From Actinomycetota bacterium (GTDB lineage Bacteria > Actinomycetota > Actinomycetes > JACCUZ01), in assembly GCA_030841035.1 (NCBI GenBank), contig JAVEDI010000118.1:33100-97099 (forward strand): a stretch of 64,000 nt of DNA. Reading direction: 5' to 3'. Shown here piece by piece: positions 8,805-17,075 of this stretch (position 1 is its first letter; each line of letters begins with the position of its first letter). Under the pieces are notes generated by a model. The model had not been told where the DNA came from. It worked only from the letters and a program-made list of their open reading frames with translations, and ran no database searches. A program made the translations under genes and the position numbers.

Positions 8805-9454
8805 GGGTGCGGGTACTGCTGGTCGACGACGACGCCCTGGTTCGCGCCGGGCTACAGATGATCCTCTCCTCGGCGGAGGACCTGGAAGTGGTGGGCGAGG
8901 TGGACGACGGCGCCCGGGCTGTAGTCGCGGTCCGCGAGCACCGACCCGACATCGTTCTAATGGACATTCGGATGCCCGAGATGGACGGCATCACCGCGAC
9001 CGCCGCGGTGCGCCGGCTTGACGCGCCACCGCAGGTGATCGTGCTGACCACATTCCAAGCGGACGAACAGGTGATGAGTGCGCTGCGCGCGGGCGCAGCC
9101 GGGTTCCTGCTCAAAGACACCCCGCCCGCGGAGATCGTGTCCGCGGTGCGCCTGGTCGCCTCGGGCGAGGCGATGCTCTCACCGTCGGTCACCCGCACGC
9201 TTCTCTCCCACCTCGGTGATTCACAGGCCTCTGAACGCCGCCGCATCGCCGCGCAGCGACTGGCCATGCTCACTGACCGCGAACGTGAAGTCGCGGTCGC
9301 GGTCGGATCCGGCGCTTCGAATGCCGAAGTGGCCGCGTCACTGTTCATGAGCGAGGCCACCGTCAAGTCACACGTGTCGCGACTGTTCACCAAACTCGAC
9401 GTCGCCAACCGGGTGCACATCGCGATCGTCGTGCACGACGCCAACCAGTCGTGA
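8798..9454 (+). CDS. NarL/FixJ-family response regulator (218 aa)
   Basis: The receiver domain has the acidic pair LLVDDDALVRAGL, the phospho-acceptor Asp in DIVLMDIRMPEMDG, the Thr in IVLTTFQAD, and the Lys in FLLKDTPP. The C-terminal LuxR-type helix-turn-helix reads LTDREREVAVAVGSGASNAE followed by SEATVKSHVSRLFTKLDVAN. The start lies inside the end of the kinase gene, so the pair is coupled. Most likely it regulates the divergent ABC transporter operon, perhaps through the 7527-7544 palindrome. Confidence 0.92.
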   Translation: MVRVRVLLVDDDALVRAGLQMILSSAEDLEVVGEVDDGARAVVAVREHRPDIVLMDIRMPEMDGITATAAVRRLDAPPQVIVLTTFQADEQVMSALRAGAAGFLLKDTPPAEIVSAVRLVASGEAMLSPSVTRTLLSHLGDSQASERRRIAAQRLAMLTDREREVAVAVGSGASNAEVAASLFMSEATVKSHVSRLFTKLDVANRVHIAIVVHDANQS

Positions 9455-9630
9455 CGACCTTCCACCGTGACTGCCGCCGAAGTGACCTGCCCGATGGACG
9501 ATCGCTGACGGTGCGGTCCCGCCTGAACTGGGAAAGGCGAGGCAAGCTCGAACGTAGGTTGCCTGGATGAGCTAGCCCGCGAGGTAGCCGGACAAGAGTG
9601 GTTCGGACATGGCGCCCAAAGGCCCCTCAT

Positions 9631-9648
9631 CCCGCCGCGATCGGCGGG
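9631..9648 (+). terminator. Short GC hairpin after the two-component operon
   Basis: CCCGCCG-CGAT-CGGCGGG is a perfect 7-bp stem, about 180 bases beyond the response-regulator stop. There is no U-tract; a weak terminator candidate. Confidence 0.35.
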
Positions 9649-9834
9649 ACCACCGATCCCGGCCAGCGGAACTCTGCCAGAACGCAATCATCTGCCGCCC
9701 GTGGCGTGATGCCAGTGCAGGCACGGCCACCGCAATACGCTGATGCCCCGAACGTCGTGTAGTCCCAGTTCTGCGACATCCGCTCACGGCCATGAGCGTC
9801 GGTTCGTCAGATCGATGGGGGGAGTTGCCATTGC

Positions 9835-9870
9835 GGCCCGTCCTCACGACTATCGCCGTGAGGACGGGCC
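9835..9870 (-). terminator. Strong 14-bp hairpin downstream of the ferritin-like operon
   Basis: Arms 9835-9848 and 9857-9870 pair perfectly around an 8-base loop. It lies about 160 bases past the stop of the minus-strand ferritin-like gene and is the best terminator candidate in this gap. No U-tract follows. Confidence 0.55.
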
Positions 9871-10027
9871 GACGGGACAGTCGGCGGCCACCTGCCAGAC
9901 GCCCTGATAGTGCCGCTGGGGGTCAACTCGGGCCCGCACCCGCACACCGGGCTGGTGCTGCACTTCCACGAAGGTGGTCAAAGGCGGCCCCTACGTCCGG
10001 GGAGAGGCACGGTCAGCCGCACCACGG

Positions 10028-10696
10028 TCAGCCGGCCGAGCGTGCCGTTCGGGACGCGGGCGTCTCCTGGGAGGGAGGTAGCCTCGCCGTCTCCAGCAGG
10101 CTCCGCGGCGAGACCGGTGCGGCGTGGATCGCCTTCATTGGGGCAGCCGGGTCGATGACGCAGCGAGTGAGCCGTCCGCGCTCGGGCAGCGGTGCCGAGG
10201 TCAGCGCCTCCAAGCAAACAGCGGCCAGCTTGTCCGCGGCCCACTGCAGGTGCTCGTCTTCTTGCGGTTCCACCTCTGCGACGGCGGCCTCCAGAGCCGT
10301 GCGGACCTTCCCCTTGGGCAGCGCCTGTGCCAACTGTGACAGCAGCTGCCAGTCAGCGTGGTCCTTCGTCTCGGCCAACAGGACGTTCTCCAGATCGCTT
10401 GCCTCGCGTTCGGCGTCGCTGAGAGGCCCCGACTGCAGAGCCGACTGCAGCAACGCCTCACTCTTCACCTGGGCGACGCGGGCCGTCGGGCTCACGTAGT
10501 CCGGGTCACCGCCGAGCTGGCGAATGAGCTGGATGAGAACGGTTCGGTGCCGGTCGGTCTGAGCACCGAACTCGGCGTACTTCTCGCGGAGCTCCGCATC
10601 CTGGGTCCTGGACCCGACGACCTGGTAGAGCTGCCATCCGCATTGCTCGACCATGAGAAACTCACTGAGCTTGTCGAGCAGGGCCTCTTTGCGCAT
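10028..10696 (-). CDS. Ferritin-like domain protein (222 aa)
   Basis: The first 150 residues form a predicted four-helix bundle: LDKLSEFLMVEQCGWQLYQ, ELREKYAEFGAQTDRHRTVL, DLENVLLAETKDHADWQLL and EVEPQEDEHLQWAADKL. The spacing of Glu and His residues resembles ferritin-like diiron proteins, although I cannot assign each ligand. The last 60 residues are low in structure. ATG 10696 was chosen because GAGGAAGG lies five bases upstream; that ribosome site overlaps the stop of the preceding gene, so the two ferritin-like genes form one operon. A role in iron or oxidative-stress handling is inference. Confidence 0.72.
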   Translation of the reverse strand: MRKEALLDKLSEFLMVEQCGWQLYQVVGSRTQDAELREKYAEFGAQTDRHRTVLIQLIRQLGGDPDYVSPTARVAQVKSEALLQSALQSGPLSDAEREASDLENVLLAETKDHADWQLLSQLAQALPKGKVRTALEAAVAEVEPQEDEHLQWAADKLAAVCLEALTSAPLPERGRLTRCVIDPAAPMKAIHAAPVSPRSLLETARLPPSQETPASRTARSAG

Positions 10697-10707
10697 CGGT
10701 GCCTTCC

Positions 10708-11949
10708 TCACTCTCGGACTTCCAGGGCCGCCTCGCGCGCCCGGGCCAGCAGTTCTTCTCCGGGACGCTCCGGCGGGTCCTGTCGCAGCATCTGCAGGTC
10801 GACGATCTCCTCTGAGGGGATCCCGTCAGCGTTGACCAGCTCCTTGTACCGGTGTGACGGCCATTCACCGGAGACGTCAGCCTTGTCCATCCACTGGCTG
10901 TTCCACTGCCGCAGGTCCATCTGCTGACCGAGGACCTTGCGGATGTAGCCCTTGTTCTCCTCGAACCGGAACTCGACGGTGAGGGTGTCACCGAAGAGGG
11001 CTTCGGGCTCGATGCCCTCGTACCGCAGCAGCATCTGTCCCCACAGCTGCAGCTGCTCGAGCTCCATGTGCAGGAACTCGTCCCAGATGAGGCGGATGCG
11101 GGGGTCAGTCTCGTGGGCGTAGCAGTGCTGGTAGTTGTAGACCTCCATCAGCTGGTGCATCACCTGACGTTGCAGCAGCGTCTCGGTCGGGTCCAGGAGG
11201 GACTCGTAGAAGGTGACGTGCTCCTCCTCGACCTCGCCGATCTCGGCGTACAGCTCCCTGGCCTGGCGGTTGCCGTACTCCGGGCCGTGCTCCTTGTAGA
11301 AGTTGTACGTCTGCGTCTCCCCGCACAGCAGGGTGAGCGTGTGAAGCTTGCTCAGCGGGTGAGCCCGGTTCTTCTCGTAGTGGCGAAGCAGGCGCACCTC
11401 GGGGTCGTTGTGGTGCTCGGAGGTCGGCCGTCCCGGGAAGATCTCGGTCTTTCCCTGCACGATCGAGTTCGGATCCTTGCCCTCCAGGTAGTCGAGCAGC
11501 TCCGAGTAGCGGTACAGGTGGTCGAAGTCCTCCAACAGCCCGAAGTTGAACGCCTCGCGGACGAACGGGTTCGGCTCGTTACGCGCGAAGTAGGCAGTGA
11601 GGTCGATGGCTACCTGCTCGTAGGCGATGGTCGTCTCGAGGACCGTCTGATCAGCCGGGTTCAGCCAGTTGATCGTGGTCTGCTGCTGCTGATCCACCAT
11701 GCGCGTCCGGGCGAGCAGCGACCTGATCTCGAAGTCGTCGGTCGACCGCGCGAAGTGATGCGAGAAGTTCCACGAACCGTTCTCGACGCCGTTCATCAGG
11801 ATCACCCTGGTACGGGTATAGGCATCGACGTCGTGCTTGTCGTAGGGAGCCTTGACCCGCTGTTTCCAGGACCGGTACTGCTCGTCCAGGGGGATCCCCG
11901 GCTCCCGCCACGGATCCAGCGTGACGGCCTCGATCGGTGGACTCACCAC
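10708..11949 (-). CDS. Ferritin-like diiron protein of unknown function (413 aa)
   Basis: Two repeats of the E-x-x-H type are visible, in AYEQVAIDLTAYF / RYSELLDYLEG and in GEVEEEHVTFYESLLDP / LHMELEQLQLWGQMLL, consistent with a diiron four-helix bundle; residues EEEHVTFYE and HMELEQLQ look like metal ligands. It is much longer than ferritin and I do not recognise a named enzyme. The GTG start at 11949 (VVSPPIEAV...) is preceded by GGAG about ten bases upstream; a second in-frame GTG at 11946 is equally possible. It is upstream of, and overlaps the ribosome site of, the smaller ferritin-like gene. Confidence 0.7.
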   Translation of the reverse strand: MVSPPIEAVTLDPWREPGIPLDEQYRSWKQRVKAPYDKHDVDAYTRTRVILMNGVENGSWNFSHHFARSTDDFEIRSLLARTRMVDQQQQTTINWLNPADQTVLETTIAYEQVAIDLTAYFARNEPNPFVREAFNFGLLEDFDHLYRYSELLDYLEGKDPNSIVQGKTEIFPGRPTSEHHNDPEVRLLRHYEKNRAHPLSKLHTLTLLCGETQTYNFYKEHGPEYGNRQARELYAEIGEVEEEHVTFYESLLDPTETLLQRQVMHQLMEVYNYQHCYAHETDPRIRLIWDEFLHMELEQLQLWGQMLLRYEGIEPEALFGDTLTVEFRFEENKGYIRKVLGQQMDLRQWNSQWMDKADVSGEWPSHRYKELVNADGIPSEEIVDLQMLRQDPPERPGEELLARAREAALEVRE

Positions 11950-12089
11950 GGCTATTGCTCCATTCCCACTATGGTCTCGGACTGCCTGCGCCGGGCGGTC
12001 TACCCGAGGATCTTCACCGAAAACCGGGTGCCGGTCGCGGTGCGTTCGGCGACGCGCGCGCACGTCATGGGTGCACAGCGGCGGCAGGC

Positions 12090-13240
12090 TCACTCGGCGC
12101 GGAGGATCCCGTTCTCGGCCACGAGCGCCAGGGCCAACGTCTTGTACCCCAGCGCGTCGAACAGGACCGTGACGGTGTCCGAAGCGCCATCCGATTCGTC
12201 TAGCGACATGACGACACCGGGGCCCCACGCGCGGTGCGACACCCGGTCGTTCACCTGGAAGCCGGGGGCCCGGGCTCTCGACCGGGGTGGCTGCTCGGAC
12301 CGCCCTTCTCGACAGTTGTCACAGGCACCGCACGGCACCTCGCAGTTCTCACCGAAGTAGCCGAGCAGATACTGGCGCCGGCAGCCCGTCGTGTCGGCGT
12401 ACCCACGCATCATCTCGATCCTTGACCGGCTCAGACGCTGCAGGGAGTGCGCCACCTGCATCGCAGACTCCGCGGCGGCCGGGGGCGCGTGCCCCGCCCG
12501 GCGCTCGGCGCACGCGACGCTCCTCGTCACAGGCGGCTGCCTGCAGACCGATGGCGGTGAGCTCGTCGGCGTACCACTCGGTGTCCTTGCGGGTCGCCGC
12601 ATAGACGAGACCGGGCTTCGGTTCCGCTGCGGCCCGCAGGATCACGGCGTCACGCTTCTCCCAGTCCTCCACGTGTCGCTCGACCTGTAGGTGGAGGTTG
12701 GGGCGGTCGAACCCGCCGGCCACGACCTCCGGGTCTCGCAGTCCGAGCGACGAGACGATCTCGTCGCGAACCGGTGGCGAGGCGGTCGCTGTCAAGGCCA
12801 CGACGATCGGCCCCCCTAGCCGGCGGATGACGCCGCCGAGGCGCAGGTAGGCCGGCCGGAAGTCATGTCCCCAGCTCGAGACGCAGTGCGCTTCGTCCAC
12901 GACGAACAGCGAGGGCTCACCTCACCGGGGGAGTTCGTCGAGTCGATCCGCCGTGCTGCCCCGCCCTCCACGCCGAGCAGCGACACGGCCTGGTCGCGCT
13001 GCAGCGCGATCAGCGGCGACACGACGATTGTCGGGCCTTCCAGCACCAGCGCAGCAACCTAGAGACGGCGGACTTGCCGGCCCCGGTCGGCATGACCACG
13101 AGCGTGTCCCGCCCCCCGGAGGAGGCTGCGGATCGCTCGCAGCTGGCCCGGGCGCAGGCGCGACCAGCCGAACCTCTCCCGGGCGATGCGTCGCACGGTG
13201 TCCTCGAGCGTGGCGTCGGAGACGCCGCCGGTCCTGCCTC
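12090..13240 (-). pseudogene. RecQ-family ATP-dependent DNA helicase, multiply disrupted
   Basis: Pieces of one RecQ-like helicase occur in order but in different frames. N-terminus: FGWSRLRPGQLRAIRSLLRG, then after a shift at the C run near 13112-13117 the Walker A MPTGAGKS; after another shift, GPTIVVSPLIALQRDQA; then LFVVDEAHCVSSWGHDFRP (motif II) and VVALTATASPPVRDE (motif III). After GLQAAACDEE the family motifs IV-VI (SFGMGIDKP, QEIGRAGRDG type) are missing. The C-terminal zinc-binding part survives in yet another frame (GYADTTGCRRQYLLGYFGE, CGACDNC). A stretch between motifs Ia and II is also shortened. At least two frameshifts and two internal deletions make function unlikely. Confidence 0.85.
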
Positions 13241-13261
13241 CCTCGACCCCGCGCGGATGCG

Positions 13262-14155
13262 TCAGAACGGCTGGCCGCCGGTGACGGGCAGGACCGCGCC
13301 GGTGACGTAGCTCGACTCGGGTGACGCGAGGAAGACGAACGCCGGCGCCACCTCGGCCGGTTGGCCGACTCGCCCCAGCGGCGTCTGCTCTCCGAAGGAC
13401 TCGACCTTCTCCTGCGGCATGGTGGCGGGGATCAGCGGGGTCCAGACGGGGCCGGGCGCGACCGAGTTGACGCGGACGCCTCGCTCGGCCAGCAGCTGCC
13501 CCAGCCCTTGCGTGAACGCGACGATGGCCGCCTTCGTGGTGGCGTAGTCGAGCAGTTCCGGCGACGGCTTGGCGGCCTGGATCGAGGAGGTGTTGATGAT
13601 GCTGGAGCCCGCCGGCATGTGCGGCAGGGCCTTCTTGCACAGCCAGAACATGGCGTAGAGGTTCGTCTTGACGACCCGGTCGAACTGTTCGCTGCTGATG
13701 TCCTCGAGGCCGCCGGGCTGGGCCATCTGGTAGGCGGCGTTGTTGACCAGCACGTCGATGCGCCCGAAGGCCTCCACGGCTGTGTCCACCACGTGCTGGC
13801 ACTGAGACTCCGCTGTGAGGTCACCCGGTACGGTGACCGCTTCTCGGCCGGCTTCCTTGACCAGGCGCACCGTCTCCTGGGCGTCGGCCTCCTCGTCGGC
13901 GAGGTAGCAGATCAGGACATCGGCGCCCTCGCGGGCGTAGGCGAGGGCCACGGCCCGCCCGATGCCGGAGTCTCCGCCGGTGATGACTGTCTTCTTCCCT
14001 TCGAGGCGGCCGTGACCCCGATACGTCTGCTCGCCGTGGTCCGGCTCGTCGTCCATGTCCGACGTCCTGCCCGGATGTTCGATCTGCTGGCCTGCTGTGT
14101 CGGGCTGAGGATGGGTCATGGTCGGGTCGTCCGGCGTGCGGTCGTCGTGCGACAT
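13262..14155 (-). CDS. SDR-family oxidoreductase, general-stress-protein-39-like (297 aa)
   Basis: A short-chain dehydrogenase with an N-terminal extension of about 50 residues typical of the stress-associated GSP39/YdaD-like subgroup. The NAD(P)-binding motif is TVITGGDSGIGRAVAL, followed by DVLVNNAAYQM, the catalytic Ser in INTSSIQAAKP, Tyr/Lys in DYATTKAAIVAF, and VNSVAPGPVWTPLIP. It probably reduces or oxidises a small carbonyl compound under stress. ATG 14155 begins MSHDDRTPDD; an internal ATG (MTHPQPD) is also possible. The recQ remnant begins just 20 bases downstream of its stop. Confidence 0.87.
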   Translation of the reverse strand: MSHDDRTPDDPTMTHPQPDTAGQQIEHPGRTSDMDDEPDHGEQTYRGHGRLEGKKTVITGGDSGIGRAVALAYAREGADVLICYLADEEADAQETVRLVKEAGREAVTVPGDLTAESQCQHVVDTAVEAFGRIDVLVNNAAYQMAQPGGLEDISSEQFDRVVKTNLYAMFWLCKKALPHMPAGSSIINTSSIQAAKPSPELLDYATTKAAIVAFTQGLGQLLAERGVRVNSVAPGPVWTPLIPATMPQEKVESFGEQTPLGRVGQPAEVAPAFVFLASPESSYVTGAVLPVTGGQPF

Positions 14156-14284
14156 GGGGGTGGTCCCTTCGGGTTCCGGGTCGGGCGAGGTTCCGGCTAC
14201 CCCGGCCGCGCGTCGCCATGCGTCGCTCCCGTCGTTTGCTGCCTGCTGTCCGGGGGAATCCGCCGTTCACCAAGGAGGAGGCTC

Positions 14285-14488
14285 ATGACGCAGAACGAGA
14301 AGTCGAACGCGGACGCAGCGAGGGCGCAGGAGGAGGATCGCGACGGTGTCGTCGCACCGTCGCCCGAGCCACCGGGGGCCGAGCTGCGGCTGGCGGTGGA
14401 GCAGCAGGTGGAGGACGGCGCACCGATCGCGGACCCGCACCGGCGGCTGCAGGGGGGTGCCTGGACCGGCTCTGGCAGCGTCGGCTGA
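14285..14488 (+). CDS. Small hypothetical protein (67 aa)
   Basis: A short acidic, Ala/Glu-rich protein starting MTQNEKSNADAARAQEE and ending with a Gly/Ser tail. The start is well supported by AAGGAGGAG ending five bases before ATG 14285. No domain is recognised; composition suggests disorder. It is divergent from the SDR gene and could be a small stress protein. Confidence 0.55.
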   Translation: MTQNEKSNADAARAQEEDRDGVVAPSPEPPGAELRLAVEQQVEDGAPIADPHRRLQGGAWTGSGSVG

Positions 14489-14691
14489 GCGACCGAACAC
14501 CCGAACGCCTCGTCAGCGGTCGCCGGGGGCGCGTGGGTTGAACCGCCCTCCCGCCGGGGAAGCAACGGCTTAGCGCTCGAGCAGGTGGCGCCGTGTAGAG
14601 GGAGGGTCGCGGCGTGGGGCTGCCCCTCCGGTCGGCTGCTGGTCAGCCGTTGTCATGAGGAGGTAGATGAGCGTGCCGGGGAAGAGGATCC

Positions 14692-15684
14692 ATGCGCCTT
14701 CCTGAGCCGTGCGGTCCGCTGAGTGGGGCGGTCGTGCGGCTGCTGTCCGGTGTGATGTGGCGACGCAGCGACCTGGCTGCGCTGGTGCGAGACGTCGCGG
14801 CCGTCGATGCCCCCCTGATGGACGCGGATCTGCAGCTCGCCCTGGCCTGCTGCTACGAGATGCACTACCGAGGCTTCGAGGACGCCGAGGAGAACCTGGA
14901 GTGGGCTCCGGAGCTGGCCGCGGTGGTCGCCGCACTGGAACGGCGGTTCGAGGAGGCCTTGCGAGCTGCCGTTCCCGGGCCTGACGCTGCCGCCCTGCCG
15001 ATCGACCAGGGCCTGCGGGTCGTCATCGACTCCACCGTCGGTCCCTCCCTGTCCTCGTTCCTGCTCCACAGGGCGCAGGTGGAGCACTTCCGGGACTTCC
15101 TGGCACAGCGGTCGGTCTACCACCTCAAGGAGGCCGACCCGCATACCTGGCAGATCCCTCGACTGGCTGGTGCGGCGAAGGCGGCGCTGGTCGAGATACA
15201 GGCGGACGAGTATGGGAACGGTCGCCTCGCCGGGATGCACGCCACCCTCTTCGCCCAGACCATGAGGGCCCTGGACCTGGACGACACCTACGGCGCCTAC
15301 TGGTCCGAGACGCTCCCTGAGACGCATGCCGCCGTGAACCTCATGACGATGCTGGGACTGCACCGGCGTCACCGAGGAGCGCTGCTGGGTCATCTGGCAG
15401 CCTTGGAGATGACCTCTACGCAACCGAACCGCCGCTACGGCAACGGGCTGCGCAGGCTGGGCTTCGACGGTTCGGCCACCGCCTTCTTCGACGAGCATGT
15501 GCAGGCCGACGCGGTGCACGAGCAGGTCGCCGCTGTGGACATGTGCGGTTCGTTCGTCCGGGACGAGCCCAGCCGCAAGGCGGACGTTCTCTGGGGTGCG
15601 GGGTGCTGTGTGGTGCTCGACGCGTCCGCCGGGGCGGCGCTGCTGGATACCTGGGATGCCCCCGGTCGTGAAGAGATCGCGTGA
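14692..15684 (+). CDS. Iron-containing redox enzyme family protein, haem-oxygenase-like fold (330 aa)
   Basis: The protein is helical, with sequences typical of the haem-oxygenase-like 'iron-containing redox enzyme' family: LLHRAQVEHFRDFLAQRSVYHLKEADPHTW split over helices, EIQADEYGNG, and FFDEHVQADAVHEQVAAVDM. The Glu/His residues in EHFRDF, EIQADEYG and DEHVQADAVHE are likely diiron ligands. Members oxidise small molecules using oxygen; the substrate here is unknown. ATG 14692 has GAAGAGG four bases upstream. Two tiny upstream frames (14655-14666 and 14667-14705) follow a better Shine-Dalgarno sequence. The stop overlaps the glycosyltransferase start. Confidence 0.78.
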   Translation: MRLPEPCGPLSGAVVRLLSGVMWRRSDLAALVRDVAAVDAPLMDADLQLALACCYEMHYRGFEDAEENLEWAPELAAVVAALERRFEEALRAAVPGPDAAALPIDQGLRVVIDSTVGPSLSSFLLHRAQVEHFRDFLAQRSVYHLKEADPHTWQIPRLAGAAKAALVEIQADEYGNGRLAGMHATLFAQTMRALDLDDTYGAYWSETLPETHAAVNLMTMLGLHRRHRGALLGHLAALEMTSTQPNRRYGNGLRRLGFDGSATAFFDEHVQADAVHEQVAAVDMCGSFVRDEPSRKADVLWGAGCCVVLDASAGAALLDTWDAPGREEIA

Positions 15685-16808
15685 TGGCGCGCGACGTGGA
15701 CTATGTGCTCCCCCTGAAGTGGGACGCTGAGCAGCACGCACTCGGTGTGGAGGACCTGACCGAATACCTCCAGTGGCTTTCCGGTCACGCGCGCATCATC
15801 GTGGTGGACGGGTCCCCACCTGCGTTGTTCCTGCGACATCACCAGCTGTGGGGCGAGTGGGTCACCCACATCGCACCGGACCCGCTGCCCTTCCGCAACG
15901 GGAAGGTGTCGGGCGTGCACACCGGCCTGCGACAGGCCGGGTCGGAGGCGGTCGTCATCGCCGACGACGACGTCCGCTACGACGCCGGTTCGCTGCGGCG
16001 CACCGTCGAGCTGCTCTCCGTGGGTGACCTGGTCGGACCGCAGAACGTCTTCGATCCGATGCCGTGGCACGCCGCGTGGGACAGTGCCCGGTCCCTGCTG
16101 AACCGCGCGGTGGCTGCTGACTATCCCGGCACCTATGCCGTGCGACGGTCGGTGTTCTGGGACATGGGCGGCTACGACGGCGACGTCCTGTTCGAGAACC
16201 TGGAGCTGATGCGGAGCGTGCGGGCGTACGGCGGTCGCATCGTCCGGCCCCGCGGCATCTACGTCCGGCGCCGCCCGCCGAGCGTTGCCGGGTTCCTGTC
16301 CCAGCGGGTGCGGCAGGCGTTCGACGACGTCGCACAGCCCTGGCGGCTGGCGACGGTGCTTCCGGTGCTACCGACGATCGCGAGTGGTCCCCGCGGCCGA
16401 CGCGTCGTGGCCGCCGGTCTGCTGGCTTCGATCGTGCTGGCCGAGGCCGGGCGCAGGCGTGCCGGCGGTGCCGACTGGTTCCCGGCGCGCGCGTCCCTGC
16501 TTGCTCCCGCGTGGATCGCGGAGCGGTCGGTCTGCTCCTGGCTAGCCCTTGCTCAGCGGGCGTTCCTGGGAGGCGTGCGCTACGGGGGGCAGCGCATCGC
16601 CGTCGCCGCTCACAGCAACGCGCAGCTGCGTCGCGAAGCGGCGGCCCGCCGGGCGCTCGTCGCCCCCGGTGGCCGTGAAGCCGGTGCGGTGGGAACCGTC
16701 GCAGAACGGCTTGAGCGCGGAACGCCCGCAGCGGCACAGCGCGACGGTGTCTCGCTCGGGGTCGATCTCCGCCCCGTCCACGTCGGTGATCCGGAACCTG
16801 CCGCGTAG
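15684..16808 (+). CDS. Glycosyltransferase family 2-like protein (374 aa)
   Basis: A GT-A fold enzyme: DYVLPLKW opening strand, RIIVVDGSPP, the metal-binding acidic motif VVIADDDVRYD, and GGYDGDVLFENLEL with the acceptor-binding acidic residues. A hydrophobic region around RVVAAGLLASIVLAEAG suggests membrane association. Nucleotide-sugar donor and acceptor are unknown. ATG 15684 overlaps the upstream stop; GTG 15681 is an alternative. The 3' end runs 267 bases antisense into the CDGSH gene; the last ~55 residues are low-complexity and may not be conserved. Confidence 0.78.
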   Translation: MARDVDYVLPLKWDAEQHALGVEDLTEYLQWLSGHARIIVVDGSPPALFLRHHQLWGEWVTHIAPDPLPFRNGKVSGVHTGLRQAGSEAVVIADDDVRYDAGSLRRTVELLSVGDLVGPQNVFDPMPWHAAWDSARSLLNRAVAADYPGTYAVRRSVFWDMGGYDGDVLFENLELMRSVRAYGGRIVRPRGIYVRRRPPSVAGFLSQRVRQAFDDVAQPWRLATVLPVLPTIASGPRGRRVVAAGLLASIVLAEAGRRRAGGADWFPARASLLAPAWIAERSVCSWLALAQRAFLGGVRYGGQRIAVAAHSNAQLRREAAARRALVAPGGREAGAVGTVAERLERGTPAAAQRDGVSLGVDLRPVHVGDPEPAA

Positions 16809-16886
16809 GATCAGCGGCCCGTTCGGGTAGGGCGTGATGACCGCGTCCTGGATCTCGCTGCGCTGAGTCCTGCCGTCGCGGTGCAC
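16542..16886 (-). CDS. CDGSH iron-sulfur domain protein (about 114 aa)
   Basis: The motif VALCRCGRSALKPFCDGSH contains the three Cys and one His that bind a [2Fe-2S] cluster in CDGSH proteins. Upstream, ITPYPNGPLILRGRFRITD is the conserved strand region of single-domain bacterial members. The start is uncertain: GTG 16886 gives a normal length, and the frame stays open to an ATG at 16985. It is convergent with, and overlaps, the glycosyltransferase gene. These proteins often sit beside iron-containing redox enzyme genes, as here, suggesting redox or cluster transfer. Confidence 0.85.
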   Translation of the reverse strand: MHRDGRTQRSEIQDAVITPYPNGPLILRGRFRITDVDGAEIDPERDTVALCRCGRSALKPFCDGSHRTGFTATGGDERPAGRRFATQLRVAVSGDGDALPPVAHASQERPLSKG

Positions 16887-17075
16887 GTGCCGACGATGCC
16901 CCCGGACGTGGCTGACAAACCCTCGGCGGCGACATGCGCCGAGAGACAGCGCCGGAGGACCGTCGTCCGTGGGCGGTCGTTCCATGCGGCCCCGGTGTGG
17001 GAGAAGATCTCGGGAGGTCCTCGGTGACCAGTCCTGGGTGCCGGGCGCGGCCGCGACGAAGGAGTTGGCTGTCCA

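Larger units (their letters stand above)
9455..10027. other. Intergenic region with two hairpins, no supported gene
   Basis: This 573-base convergent gap has no frame with family resemblance. A short run around 9915-9965 (GPHPHTGLVLHF in the plus strand) faintly recalls the pirin HPH motif but is not supported as a gene. Two inverted repeats are listed separately. Confidence 0.55.

Noticed and set aside
9910..10000. Possible pirin fragment (GPHPHTGL)
   Set aside because: Only one short motif matches, surrounding residues do not, and no continuous frame supports a cupin fold.
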